19,032 nucleotides of DNA from Alphaproteobacteria bacterium (lineage in GTDB: Bacteria > Pseudomonadota > Alphaproteobacteria > RF32 > CAG-239), in NCBI GenBank assembly GCA_017650255.1, contig JAGCFG010000081.1, positions 1 through 19,032 on the forward strand. Direction: 5' to 3'. Shown here piece after piece: positions 8,167 through 15,837 of this stretch. Position 1 is the stretch's first letter. Each line of letters starts with the position of its first letter. Below the pieces are notes generated by a model. The model was not told the origin of the DNA. It ran no database searches and saw only the letters and a list, made by a program, of their open reading frames with translations. Both the position numbers and the translations under genes were made by a program.

Positions 8167-8565
8167 ATGGTAACCTATAAAGTTTTAACAAGGACCCTTT
8201 TGGGATTGCAAGGGGTTTTTCCGATTTATTATCTGGCGGGAATCGATAAATCTGAGGTGTATAACGAAATTGTTCTCTTTGAGGCAGACGGTTGCTTTTA
8301 CATTTGGAAAGAATTAAATTTTCGCCAATTGTTTACGTCTTTATCAGAGTTATCGGAAGAAGCTTTCAAAAGTATTGTTAAAGGCTATCAGAAGATGAAT
8401 ACTGCTGCGCCGCAAGAAAAAAATCGTTACAGATATATTATCTATGAAAGCTTTGTCGGAGCAGGATATAGTATTCCTTTGCAGATTTGCAAGGCAATAA
8501 GGTTGTCTCTTAAAACTGATAATGAGTTTCGCCGCATGATAGAAAAAATGTTGGCAGAACAGTAA
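8167..8565 (+). CDS. Hypothetical protein, unassigned (132 aa)
   Basis: I do not recognise this protein. It begins at ATG 8167 (MVTYKVLTRTLLGLQGVFP) and has no clear signal peptide; residues 8-25 are mildly hydrophobic but too broken for a confident membrane segment. The central part (YNEIVLFEADGCFYIWKEL, then FRQLFTSLSELSEEAFKSIV) suggests strands followed by helices, and the C-terminus is helical and charged. No good Shine-Dalgarno precedes the ATG. The gene has its own likely promoter upstream and a terminator downstream, so it is a single-gene unit between the other orphan gene and htpG. I see no obvious similarity to the 160-residue neighbour. Confidence 0.72.
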   Translation: MVTYKVLTRTLLGLQGVFPIYYLAGIDKSEVYNEIVLFEADGCFYIWKELNFRQLFTSLSELSEEAFKSIVKGYQKMNTAAPQEKNRYRYIIYESFVGAGYSIPLQICKAIRLSLKTDNEFRRMIEKMLAEQ

Positions 8566-8572
8566 ATTTTTT

Positions 8573-8597
8573 AGGATCGAAGATAAAATTCGGTCCT
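8573..8597 (+). terminator. Rho-independent terminator of the 8167-8565 gene
   Basis: A 9-bp stem (AGGATCGAA / TTCGGTCCT, one G-T pair) with a 7-nt loop is followed by T7 (8597-8603), 7 nt after the stop codon. Confidence 0.82.
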
Positions 8598-8613
8598 TTT
8601 TTTGTGTCTCGGA

Positions 8614-8645
8614 CTTGCGATGGTGTTTTTTTATTCCCATATAAT
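8614..8645 (+). promoter_or_regulatory. Heat-shock (RpoH/sigma-32-like) promoter of htpG
   Basis: CTTG at 8614-8617 is followed after 18 nt by CCCATATAAT (8636-8645), close to the known RpoH pattern of CTTG, about 17-18 nt, then a -10 rich in C followed by AT. The same -10 contains a perfect TATAAT (8640-8645), but its TTGCGA partner is 19 nt away, so housekeeping sigma would fit less well. It sits 29 nt before the htpG start, and htpG is a classic heat-shock gene. Confidence 0.6.
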
Positions 8646-8674
8646 AGGTAACAAAAAACATAAGGAGAAAAGTT

Positions 8675-10513
8675 ATGAGTGAAAAAATGAATTTTAAGGC
8701 CGAAGTTAATAAAATGCTGAATATTGTGGTTAATTCGCTGTATTCGGAAAAATATATTTTTTTGAGAGAACTTATTTCTAATGCTTCGGATGCTTGTGAC
8801 AAACTGAAATACATGATGTTGACAAATCCAAATGTTGTAAAAAATAAAGGTGAATTGAAGATTGTAGTTGCTCCTGATGCGAAAGAAAATAGTTTGAGAA
8901 TTTCTGATAATGGAATCGGAATGAATAAGGATGATTTGATTAATCATTTGGGAACGATTGCAAAGTCAGGAACTTCGGATTTTGTAGCGGATATGAAAGA
9001 AAATGGTTCTGCTGTTGATTTAATTGGACAATTCGGTGTGGGTTTTTATTCGGCTTTTATGGTTGCTGATAAAGTTGAAATTGTTACAAAGAAAGCCGGC
9101 GAGGACAAGGCTTATAAATGGGTTTCTAATGGTATAGACGGTTTTGAAATTGAAGAAGCCGAAAAAGAGGAGAACGGTACGGATATTAAATTATTTTTGA
9201 AACAAGATGATAAAGATTTTACTGATACAATTTATTTGAGGCATTTGATTACAACATATTCTGACCATATCAGTTATCCTATATATTTGAATTTGGGCAA
9301 AGACGGCGAAGAGAAAGTTAATCAAGGTTTGGCCTTGTGGAGCAGGAATAAAAGCGAGATTACAGAAGAACAATATAAAGATTTTTATCAACATATATCG
9401 CACAATTTTGATGAGCCGTGGCTGACAATGCATTTTAAGGCAGAAGGAAATATTGAATACTCTGCGCTGGTTTATATTCCTTCACAACAGCCATACGATC
9501 TTTTTCAGCCGGATAAAAAGCAAGGCTTAAAATTATATGTAAATAAGGTTTTTATATCCGATAAAGTAGAAGAATTGATGCCAAATTATTTGCGCTTTGT
9601 TAAAGGAGTTGTTGATTCTTCGGATTTGCCGCTCAATATTTCAAGAGAGATGCTGCAGCAGAATATTTTGATTGAAAAAATTAAGCACGGAATTGTATCA
9701 AGATTGCTGAAAGATTTGAAAAAACGTGCGGAAAATTATGATGATTATATCAAGTTTTGGAATAATTTCGGCATTGTTTTTAAGGAGGGTATTTATGAGG
9801 ATTTTGCAAACAGAGAAGAGATTGCTGCAATTTCGCTGTTTGCTTCTACAAAAGAAGAGGAGAAGTTGACGACTTTGGATGCTTATGTTGAGCGTATGCC
9901 GAAAGACCAGCAGGACATTTATTATATTACCGGTGATGATGTCAAAGTTTTGGCAAATAATCCGCAGTTGGAAGCTTTTAAGCAAAAAGGATGGGAAGTT
10001 TTGCTCCTTGTCGATCCGATTGATGAGTTTTGGACACAGACACTTCCAAACTATAAAGGTAAGGCTGTTAAACATATTGCTCAGGCAGGGGAGACCCTTA
10101 GTTTTGAAAGAAAAGAGAAAAAGGCTGATAAAGAGAAACTTGATGTGTTGATGAAAGATATGTCCGAGTGGTTTAAGGATGACGTTGCAAAAGTTGTTGA
10201 TACAGATAAGTTGACAACCAGTCCTGTCAGTTTAACTACGGAAAAAGGACAAATGAGTATTCATTTGGAAAGACTGATGCGCAACCACCAACAACAGACT
10301 GCTTTTGCTTCCAGCAGAATTTTGGAGGTTAATCCTTATCATCCGCTGATTGTTAAAATGAGCGAGGTAGTTGAGGATAAAAATAAAAAAGCGGATGTGG
10401 AAAAAGTTGCAAAAATATTGTTAGATCAGGCGAAAATTGCAGAAGGAGAACCAATAAAAGATCCATCCTTTTATGCGGCAGCAATCAGTGAGTATATACT
10501 GAAAAGTTTTTAA
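8675..10513 (+). CDS. htpG: Molecular chaperone HtpG (bacterial Hsp90)
   Basis: This 612-residue ATP-dependent cytosolic chaperone works as a dimer that helps stressed or late-folding client proteins. The N-terminal GHKL ATPase is intact: the catalytic E32 in RELISNASDA, the nucleotide-binding D78 in DNGIGM (78-83), the lid region TIAKSGTSDF and GQFGVGFYSAFMVAD (118-132). The middle domain carries SREMLQQN with the catalytic-loop arginine, and a C-terminal dimerisation domain completes the normal length. The ATG has AAGGAG 8 nt upstream. An RpoH-like promoter precedes it and a terminator insulates it from the orphan gene before it. Its stop overlaps the stop of the converging rsmA, and no terminator hairpin is visible between them. 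Confidence 0.97.
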   Translation: MSEKMNFKAEVNKMLNIVVNSLYSEKYIFLRELISNASDACDKLKYMMLTNPNVVKNKGELKIVVAPDAKENSLRISDNGIGMNKDDLINHLGTIAKSGTSDFVADMKENGSAVDLIGQFGVGFYSAFMVADKVEIVTKKAGEDKAYKWVSNGIDGFEIEEAEKEENGTDIKLFLKQDDKDFTDTIYLRHLITTYSDHISYPIYLNLGKDGEEKVNQGLALWSRNKSEITEEQYKDFYQHISHNFDEPWLTMHFKAEGNIEYSALVYIPSQQPYDLFQPDKKQGLKLYVNKVFISDKVEELMPNYLRFVKGVVDSSDLPLNISREMLQQNILIEKIKHGIVSRLLKDLKKRAENYDDYIKFWNNFGIVFKEGIYEDFANREEIAAISLFASTKEEEKLTTLDAYVERMPKDQQDIYYITGDDVKVLANNPQLEAFKQKGWEVLLLVDPIDEFWTQTLPNYKGKAVKHIAQAGETLSFERKEKKADKEKLDVLMKDMSEWFKDDVAKVVDTDKLTTSPVSLTTEKGQMSIHLERLMRNHQQQTAFASSRILEVNPYHPLIVKMSEVVEDKNKKADVEKVAKILLDQAKIAEGEPIKDPSFYAAAISEYILKSF

Positions 10514-11334
10514 GTCAGTTTTGACAATGCTAAGAACTGTTTTGGGGTAACTTCTTCTGCGCGAGAGGTTTCTTTTATGCCTACTTGTTCAAGTTTTTCA
10601 GAAATGTTATTGATGCCTTTTAAACTTTGCCGAAGCATTTTTCTGCGTTGTCCGAAGGCAAGTGTTGTTACTTTTTCTATTTTGGCAATTTCTTGTTGCG
10701 ATATAGCATCGGAAAGCGGGGTGAAAAGCAAAACTGTAGACCATATTTTTGGAGCGGGAGTAAAGCACTCTGGATTTAAGTCCATGAGTTTTTGAATTTT
10801 ACAGGTTAATTGAGCCAGAACAGAAATTCGGCCATAATCTTTGCAACAAGTTGGTGCTGTTATACGCTCTGCAACTTCTTTTTGGAACATTAAGGTTAAA
10901 GCTGAGTATTCTTTTATTTGCAAAAGCCATTTTACCAGCAATGGGACAGATATGTTATAAGGAAGGTTGCTGATTATTTGTCTGGGAGCGGCAAAATTTG
11001 TCGGGATATCAAATTTCATTGCGTCGCCATTTATAATTTCCATGGGGCAAGAACACTCCTGTTTTATGTCTTGCATAATTTGGAGACAACGCGAATCCAT
11101 CTCTATTACACTGAGAGATTTTGGTTTTGCCATTAATGTTGAGCGTGTTAAGCCGCCTGGACCAGGACCGATTTCTACCATATGGTATTCGTGAAAGTCT
11201 GTGATATTTTGTGCGCTTAGGGAGAGGCGGACAATTTTGTCAGTTACATTGCTGTCTAACAAAAAATTTTGCCCTAAGGCTTTGTTTGCCATCAAGCCAT
11301 AGTGTTTGACAACTTCTCGCAAGCTTGGCAACAT
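10510..11334 (-). CDS. rsmA: 16S rRNA (adenine1518-N6/adenine1519-N6)-dimethyltransferase RsmA (KsgA)
   Basis: This 274-residue enzyme uses S-adenosylmethionine to dimethylate the two adjacent adenines of the helix 45 loop in 16S rRNA, a late checkpoint in 30S assembly; loss gives kasugamycin resistance in other bacteria. Visible features are the N-terminal KALGQNFLLD (18-27), SAM-binding GPGPGG (56-61), the acidic VIEMD (76-80), NGDAMKFD (102-109) and catalytic NLPYN (123-127), followed by the usual FTPAPKIWSTVLLF. The N-terminus PSLREVVKHYGL agrees with relatives, so I prefer this start to M15. It starts 3 nt after the surA stop, consistent with coupling. pdxA, which often lies between surA and rsmA, is absent. 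Confidence 0.96.
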   Translation of the reverse strand: MLPSLREVVKHYGLMANKALGQNFLLDSNVTDKIVRLSLSAQNITDFHEYHMVEIGPGPGGLTRSTLMAKPKSLSVIEMDSRCLQIMQDIKQECSCPMEIINGDAMKFDIPTNFAAPRQIISNLPYNISVPLLVKWLLQIKEYSALTLMFQKEVAERITAPTCCKDYGRISVLAQLTCKIQKLMDLNPECFTPAPKIWSTVLLFTPLSDAISQQEIAKIEKVTTLAFGQRRKMLRQSLKGINNISEKLEQVGIKETSRAEEVTPKQFLALSKLT

Positions 11335-11337
11335 TTT

Positions 11338-12411
11338 TTATTCTTTCAGTTTAATGGCGGCTCTTTGACGTAATGTTTGAAGGTATTTTGCCGCAAAGCG
11401 TTCTATTTTTTGATTTTGGAGCATTTCGGTAATTTCTTTTGTGCTCGGTTCAGGCATTTTATCTTTTGCGGGATCAAATTTTTTTTCAAGCTTTAAGATG
11501 TAGTAAGAGTCATTATAGAGAATCGGGTCAGAAACTTGGTTGACCGACATTTTTTGCAGAACTTTATTTAATGAGTCAGGAAGTTGCCCATCGTTTATCC
11601 ATCCCAATCTTCCACCACTGGAGGAACTTGGACTTTGTGAGAACTGAGCAGCGTACATTTCGAACCTGGGGTCGTGGCGTAGAGTTCTCGAAAGGTCGTG
11701 AATGTTTTTTGCTTCTTTTCTTGGGATAACAATTTCTGAGACCATAAACTTTTTTTTGCTCATATCTTCTTTTGTTACCTTCAAGGCTTCTTGAACTTCG
11801 GGCTCGGTGGTGATGATGTTTCCTGTCTTGTTTCTTATTAAACGAACCCAAGCTATATCACTTTTCATCTGTTCTCTGAAAACAGCTTCACTTACTCCAA
11901 ATTCCTTGAGCTCTCTTTTCAGTTTGTCAGGGGTTGTTTTGTTGTTTTGTGTATATGTTTGTATAGCATTATCGATGTCGGAATCGCTTATTTTTATGTT
12001 ATTGTTTTTTGCATCATGCATTTTTATTTTTTCATCAATAGTGTTTTGCATAACTTTGTTTATGATAAGAAGTTTAGTTTCGCTGTTATAAGGAATGCCG
12101 GTAGTTAAGCAAAATGCGCGAACGCGGTTATTGATATCTTCGGTGGTGATAATTTCGCCGTTAACGGTGGCTAGAATTCGCAAATTGCCCGAGTATGGTG
12201 TAGGTTTTTTGATAGCTTGCGGCATTTGCGGTTCAGGCATTTCAAGTTGTGGACCGGCTCTGAATACTGAAGGATTTTCCTGTTCGTAATCCATATAATC
12301 GTCGTAAGCGTCATATTCTTCGGCTTCTTCGGTACTGTATTCTGAATTAAACTGTGCAAATGACGAAGTAGAAAAAGTTATTGCAAGTGCAAATAATAGT
12401 ATTTTTATCAT
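11338..12411 (-). CDS. surA: SurA-like periplasmic chaperone / peptidyl-prolyl isomerase
   Basis: This 357-residue secreted protein is predicted to escort unfolded outer-membrane proteins through the periplasm; LptD, encoded next door, is a typical client. A signal peptide spans residues 1-19 (cleavage SSFA|Q). It is followed by an acidic, tyrosine-rich and then proline-rich linker (about 24-72) and a SurA N-domain (about 75-200, beginning RILATVNGEIITTEDI). One parvulin domain follows at about 220-312 (VSEIVIP, then SQSPSSSSGGRLGWI), and then a C-terminal helix. E. coli SurA has two parvulin domains; one is common in shorter homologues. A strong AAAGGAGGA lies upstream of the ATG and overlaps the lptD stop, 15 nt away. 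Position within an lptD-surA-rsmA order supports SurA over PpiD or PrsA. Confidence 0.9.
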   Translation of the reverse strand: MIKILLFALAITFSTSSFAQFNSEYSTEEAEEYDAYDDYMDYEQENPSVFRAGPQLEMPEPQMPQAIKKPTPYSGNLRILATVNGEIITTEDINNRVRAFCLTTGIPYNSETKLLIINKVMQNTIDEKIKMHDAKNNNIKISDSDIDNAIQTYTQNNKTTPDKLKRELKEFGVSEAVFREQMKSDIAWVRLIRNKTGNIITTEPEVQEALKVTKEDMSKKKFMVSEIVIPRKEAKNIHDLSRTLRHDPRFEMYAAQFSQSPSSSSGGRLGWINDGQLPDSLNKVLQKMSVNQVSDPILYNDSYYILKLEKKFDPAKDKMPEPSTKEITEMLQNQKIERFAAKYLQTLRQRAAIKLKE

Positions 12412-12426
12412 TGATTGCTTCCTCCT

Positions 12427-14622
12427 TTATTTTGAGCCTATACTGCCCAAGGTTTTGAGTAAAAATGTTACAGAAAATTCATAGCCGTCATCATACTCAG
12501 GATCGGTAGAATTGTATTTGTGAGTGTTGAAAATTAGTTTGAAGCACTCATCTTCATAATTTAATTTTCCTCCGTGCTCCAGGGAGCGTTTATCTTCTTT
12601 GGAGAGGTTTTGACGATTATAGACTTCAAAACCCCAATTTTTGGAAATTTTTGTATTTAGTGATGTATAAAGCTCTTTACGTTCTTTGTAGTCATCAAAG
12701 AAATAGAGGTTCTGGTCTCCGCCTTTTTGGTTGCGTCCTTTTATTGAAATGAAAGAAATGTTTGCATAGAGCATTGAGCTTCCAATTTTGGAATTTAATT
12801 CGTTGTATTTTGCAGTTAGAGTTTCTTTATCAAGTCTGAAACGATAATTTAAGTCGAGGTAAGAATAGGGAGCTGCATAAATTCTTCCTACATAGTCACT
12901 AAATTTGGAATTATCACCGAGAGCCTGAGAAAAACTTTCTTTATTGTTTATATAATAACTTTGTCCGAAAAATGAAGAAACTCTTCCAAGAATGTTTCCG
13001 TAAGAGCTCCAGTTGACACCATAGGAAACTCTACTACCGGTATCGTTTCTGTCGTAACCAGCATAACGATCAATATCCAAAATATTGGTGTCATCAAGCT
13101 GTGCGTTTAAGCTGTCTTCGTTAGGAATTTTGTTATTTCTGTTACCACCATTAGGTGCAGCGACAGCCACGATAATAGGTTCTATAATTTGTCTGGAATT
13201 TTCTGTTGCTTTTACGAAGGGTAAACGCCATTCTAAGCCGGCTTGAGGAAAGATTCTGCCGACGGAACCTGTATAGTTGTCGTTGTTATAAAAATAGTTG
13301 TCAACGTAATATAAATCAGATTTTAAGGAAGCAACAAAGCGATATTTTTCACCAAAAGGACTTGTATAAGGCAAGTTCCACGAATTTATCATTGTGGCTC
13401 GCTGGGTCTGAGTTTCATCGTGTTCTCTGTATATTGAGGCAACATTAAAAGTGTTCTTGAAATATGAACCAATGGAGCTGGAATCGGATATTTTTTCATA
13501 AGTTGCAAGAGGTAATATATATGGTTTGCTGTATTCTCGTTGTTTGAACATATTTAAGTTAGAATTGCGCAAAGAATAGCTTACTAATTTGTATGAGTAA
13601 CCCTCTATTGAAGCGTAGTCACGACCGGCAAAACGTTCGAAGGAGACAGATGATGTCAACCAAGTTTCAGTTTTTCCGGGGAGTGATAAATCTTTCAGAT
13701 AAGCTCCGTCAGAGGCATAGTTAATGTCCATTTTGGCCAACCATAAATCGGATATTTCATATCTTCCGATGGCAGTTATATTGCCACGAGTTTCTTTTGT
13801 ATCTTTATCTTTCATTATGGTACCGGTTGTTTTTAGTTCTCCATTGTACAATGTTTTTCTGTATCTGCCGCCAAGGACAATATCTTGTTTGCTGGTGAAA
13901 ATTGGTGATAATAAAACGTCTTCATGTTCATTAATATCTATGAAGTAATTTACATTGAGAGCAGTGCCGAGGTAGTTATTACTTACGAGAGATGGTATCA
14001 TAAAGCCACTACGTCTTTTGACTGTTGGATCCGGATGCGATAAAAACGGCGTGTATAAAACAGGGACGTCTTTAACAGAAAGATATGCACTACGATAATA
14101 AATGTCGTGATTAGTATTATCATGTGTTACTTTGCGCGCTTTGATTGACCACAGAGGTTTTCTGTTTTCTTCACATACATCACAAGGGGAATAAACGGCA
14201 TTGAAAAAGTGTTTATCTTTTTGAGATGTTTGTTTGATGCGACTTGCTGCGAGACGACTTTTATCTGCGAGAATTGCTTTAACTTCGTTTATTGTGCCTT
14301 TTGACATTTTGTTTGAAAGAGTAGCTTTATTTGCATAAATCGTAGTTCCATCAGGTTGAGAAATGGTTACATGCCCCGCGGCTGTTAAAACATCATTTTT
14401 TTTATCGTAAGTTAACCGATCTGTTTTGAGGGTAGTATTTTCTCTCGTAATAACAACATCTCCCGCTGCGGTTATTGTGTTGTTGCCAGTGTCTTCTTTT
14501 ATCTCATCGGCGCTAAAATATATAGGAACTGATTTTTCCTTGTTCTTTTCGGCAAAAGACGGAAACGAGATGAAGGATGTGAGCAGTAAAACAGCAATAA
14601 ATAACCTGGAGTTCTTATTCAT
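12427..14622 (-). CDS. lptD: LPS-assembly protein LptD
   Basis: This 731-residue outer-membrane barrel receives LPS from the periplasmic bridge and, with the lipoprotein LptE, inserts it into the outer leaflet. The chosen start, ATG 14622, gives a clean signal peptide (residues 1-24, ending FPSFA|E); an upstream in-frame start at 14709 would add 29 residues that merely overlie lptF. An OstA/LptA-like beta-jellyroll spans about 33-150 (IYFSADEIKEDTGNNTITAAG). It is followed by SPCDVCEENRKPLW with C147 and C150, then a long barrel domain with many aromatic strand ends. A third cysteine, C693, lies near the end (DECFKLIF), plausibly a disulfide partner. The start overlaps the lptF stop by 8 nt (ATGAATAA), and surA follows after 15 nt. 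Confidence 0.95.
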   Translation of the reverse strand: MNKNSRLFIAVLLLTSFISFPSFAEKNKEKSVPIYFSADEIKEDTGNNTITAAGDVVITRENTTLKTDRLTYDKKNDVLTAAGHVTISQPDGTTIYANKATLSNKMSKGTINEVKAILADKSRLAASRIKQTSQKDKHFFNAVYSPCDVCEENRKPLWSIKARKVTHDNTNHDIYYRSAYLSVKDVPVLYTPFLSHPDPTVKRRSGFMIPSLVSNNYLGTALNVNYFIDINEHEDVLLSPIFTSKQDIVLGGRYRKTLYNGELKTTGTIMKDKDTKETRGNITAIGRYEISDLWLAKMDINYASDGAYLKDLSLPGKTETWLTSSVSFERFAGRDYASIEGYSYKLVSYSLRNSNLNMFKQREYSKPYILPLATYEKISDSSSIGSYFKNTFNVASIYREHDETQTQRATMINSWNLPYTSPFGEKYRFVASLKSDLYYVDNYFYNNDNYTGSVGRIFPQAGLEWRLPFVKATENSRQIIEPIIVAVAAPNGGNRNNKIPNEDSLNAQLDDTNILDIDRYAGYDRNDTGSRVSYGVNWSSYGNILGRVSSFFGQSYYINNKESFSQALGDNSKFSDYVGRIYAAPYSYLDLNYRFRLDKETLTAKYNELNSKIGSSMLYANISFISIKGRNQKGGDQNLYFFDDYKERKELYTSLNTKISKNWGFEVYNRQNLSKEDKRSLEHGGKLNYEDECFKLIFNTHKYNSTDPEYDDGYEFSVTFLLKTLGSIGSK

Positions 14623-15742
14623 GGTTAAAAAATTCCTTTTTATAAAAACGTGAGAACCACGATGGATTGTAGAACAACAATAGATAAATGCAAACAAAAA
14701 AAGGTACAATATAGTTTGTGTAATATAAGAATAGAAAATACAGTTTTTTTGTGGCTAAGTTGCCAAATATTAAATCGCAACTTTCGATTAGTACCATTGC
14801 TAAAACTGAAAATGTGATAATTTTTCCTTGTCCATTTCGGTTAAATTTGCCAACCAATAATCCTACGCAAGCTAACATCGAAAAAATCAAATTATATAAA
14901 GGGCTTAGCAGTCTTCTGTTCCCTTCAACAATAAATCTTCTTGCTTCGGATGGCTCAAGATTTGGGTTTTTGTTTGCGTTCAAAAGATCGGTCAATGTTT
15001 GGGAGCGGTAAGAATTGTGTTTTTTCTTTTTGTTTTGTGAAATGCTGAAATCAACAGAATATCGGTCGAAAGATATACTTGAAAATTGTAAGGTTTTGCT
15101 ATTTATTTCTTGTTTAATCCCGTTGATAAGAATGATACGAGGTCCCGGCTCATCATATATTATGAGGCCTTTTTCGGCTGATATTGTGTTTTTGACGTTT
15201 GGTTTGCGTTCATCGTTAATCATGATTCCGTTTACAGATCCGTCGCTACCATGTGAGGTTATAAATATCGTCAAGTTATCTTCGATAGGAGTAAATTCTC
15301 CTTCTCTGAAAATTAGGTGAGATATGTCGTTTTTTACCTGCCATTCGAGTTCATGGAATTTTTTTTCGGCGGCAGGAGTTGCAAAGTTGTTCATATAAGC
15401 GGTAAGTAAAGTTATAATTATACCCATAAATATCGCTGGTTTTGCGCATAGCCAGGGACTTATGCCGGCAGATTTTATTACTACCAATTCGCGGTCTGTT
15501 TGCATGCGATTATATACAAATAAAACTGCGGCAAAAACTGATATGGGTGATAAAATTGAAAATAGTCTAGGCATTAAACATGATGTTATTTGTATAAAAA
15601 GGCTCAATGGCAATCCTTTATTTGTTATCATTTCTATAAAGCGAAGAGATTGTGTCAGCCATAAAATAGAAATGAGAGATGTTGCCACTAATAAAAAGCC
15701 GATAAGTATTTGGCTTGCTATGTATATGTTTAATTTTTTCAT
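14615..15742 (-). CDS. lptF: LPS export ABC transporter permease LptF
   Basis: This 375-residue inner-membrane permease of the YjgP/YjgQ family is expected to pair with LptG and the ATPase LptB to extract LPS from the inner membrane and push it along the LptC-LptA bridge. Three membrane segments lie at the N-terminus (about 6-28, 53-78, 100-118) and three at the C-terminus (about 280-360), flanking a periplasmic beta-jellyroll. The signatures WLTQSLRFIEMITNKGLPLS and RELVVIKSAGIS, plus the jellyroll block GPRIILINGIKQEI and ISFDRYSVDF, fit LptF rather than LptG. It is the first gene of the lptF-lptD-surA-rsmA run. No Shine-Dalgarno precedes its ATG, and a -10-like TATACT ends only 9 nt upstream. 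lptG is not adjacent. Confidence 0.9.
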   Translation of the reverse strand: MKKLNIYIASQILIGFLLVATSLISILWLTQSLRFIEMITNKGLPLSLFIQITSCLMPRLFSILSPISVFAAVLFVYNRMQTDRELVVIKSAGISPWLCAKPAIFMGIIITLLTAYMNNFATPAAEKKFHELEWQVKNDISHLIFREGEFTPIEDNLTIFITSHGSDGSVNGIMINDERKPNVKNTISAEKGLIIYDEPGPRIILINGIKQEINSKTLQFSSISFDRYSVDFSISQNKKKKHNSYRSQTLTDLLNANKNPNLEPSEARRFIVEGNRRLLSPLYNLIFSMLACVGLLVGKFNRNGQGKIITFSVLAMVLIESCDLIFGNLATKKLYFLFLYYTNYIVPFFVCIYLLLFYNPSWFSRFYKKEFFNHE

Positions 15743-15751
15743 CAGTGTGAT

Positions 15752-15778
15752 AGTATAGGATTAAATTGCATAATGCAA
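15752..15778 (-). promoter_or_regulatory. Possible promoter of the lptF operon with a palindrome
   Basis: On the minus strand TATACT (15752-15757) lies 9 nt before the lptF ATG, with TTGCAT (15773-15778) 15 nt further upstream, a short spacer. The -35-like box is one arm of a perfect palindrome TTGCAT-N-ATGCAA (15766-15778), a possible operator. If used, transcription would start within a few bases of the ATG. Confidence 0.33.
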
Positions 15779-15816
15779 GAAAATCCTCAAAATTGTTATC
15801 AATTTCGAGGATTTTC
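15779..15816 (-). terminator. Terminator-like hairpin after hppA
   Basis: Ten perfect base pairs (GAAAATCCTC / GAGGATTTTC), one mismatch, six more pairs and a TTAT loop (plus-strand notation) lie 21 nt after the hppA stop. The T-rich tail on the minus strand (TTTTCTTGC) is short, so efficiency is uncertain. Confidence 0.7.
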
Positions 15817-15837
15817 TCTTTAGTTAAACAGTTGTTT

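Noticed and set aside
7541..8565. Toxin-antitoxin pair or small operon of the two orphan genes
   Set aside because: They are 143 nt apart, separated by a strong terminator and a new promoter; sizes and sequences do not resemble known toxin-antitoxin partners.
8510..8947. 145-codon minus-strand reading frame across the htpG start
   Set aside because: Antisense to the htpG ATPase domain, its promoter and the upstream terminator. The Phe/Ile-rich composition is an artefact of AT-rich DNA.
14623..14709. Upstream extension of lptD to 14709 (760 residues)
   Set aside because: The extra 29 residues overlie lptF and precede a clear signal peptide starting at 14622.
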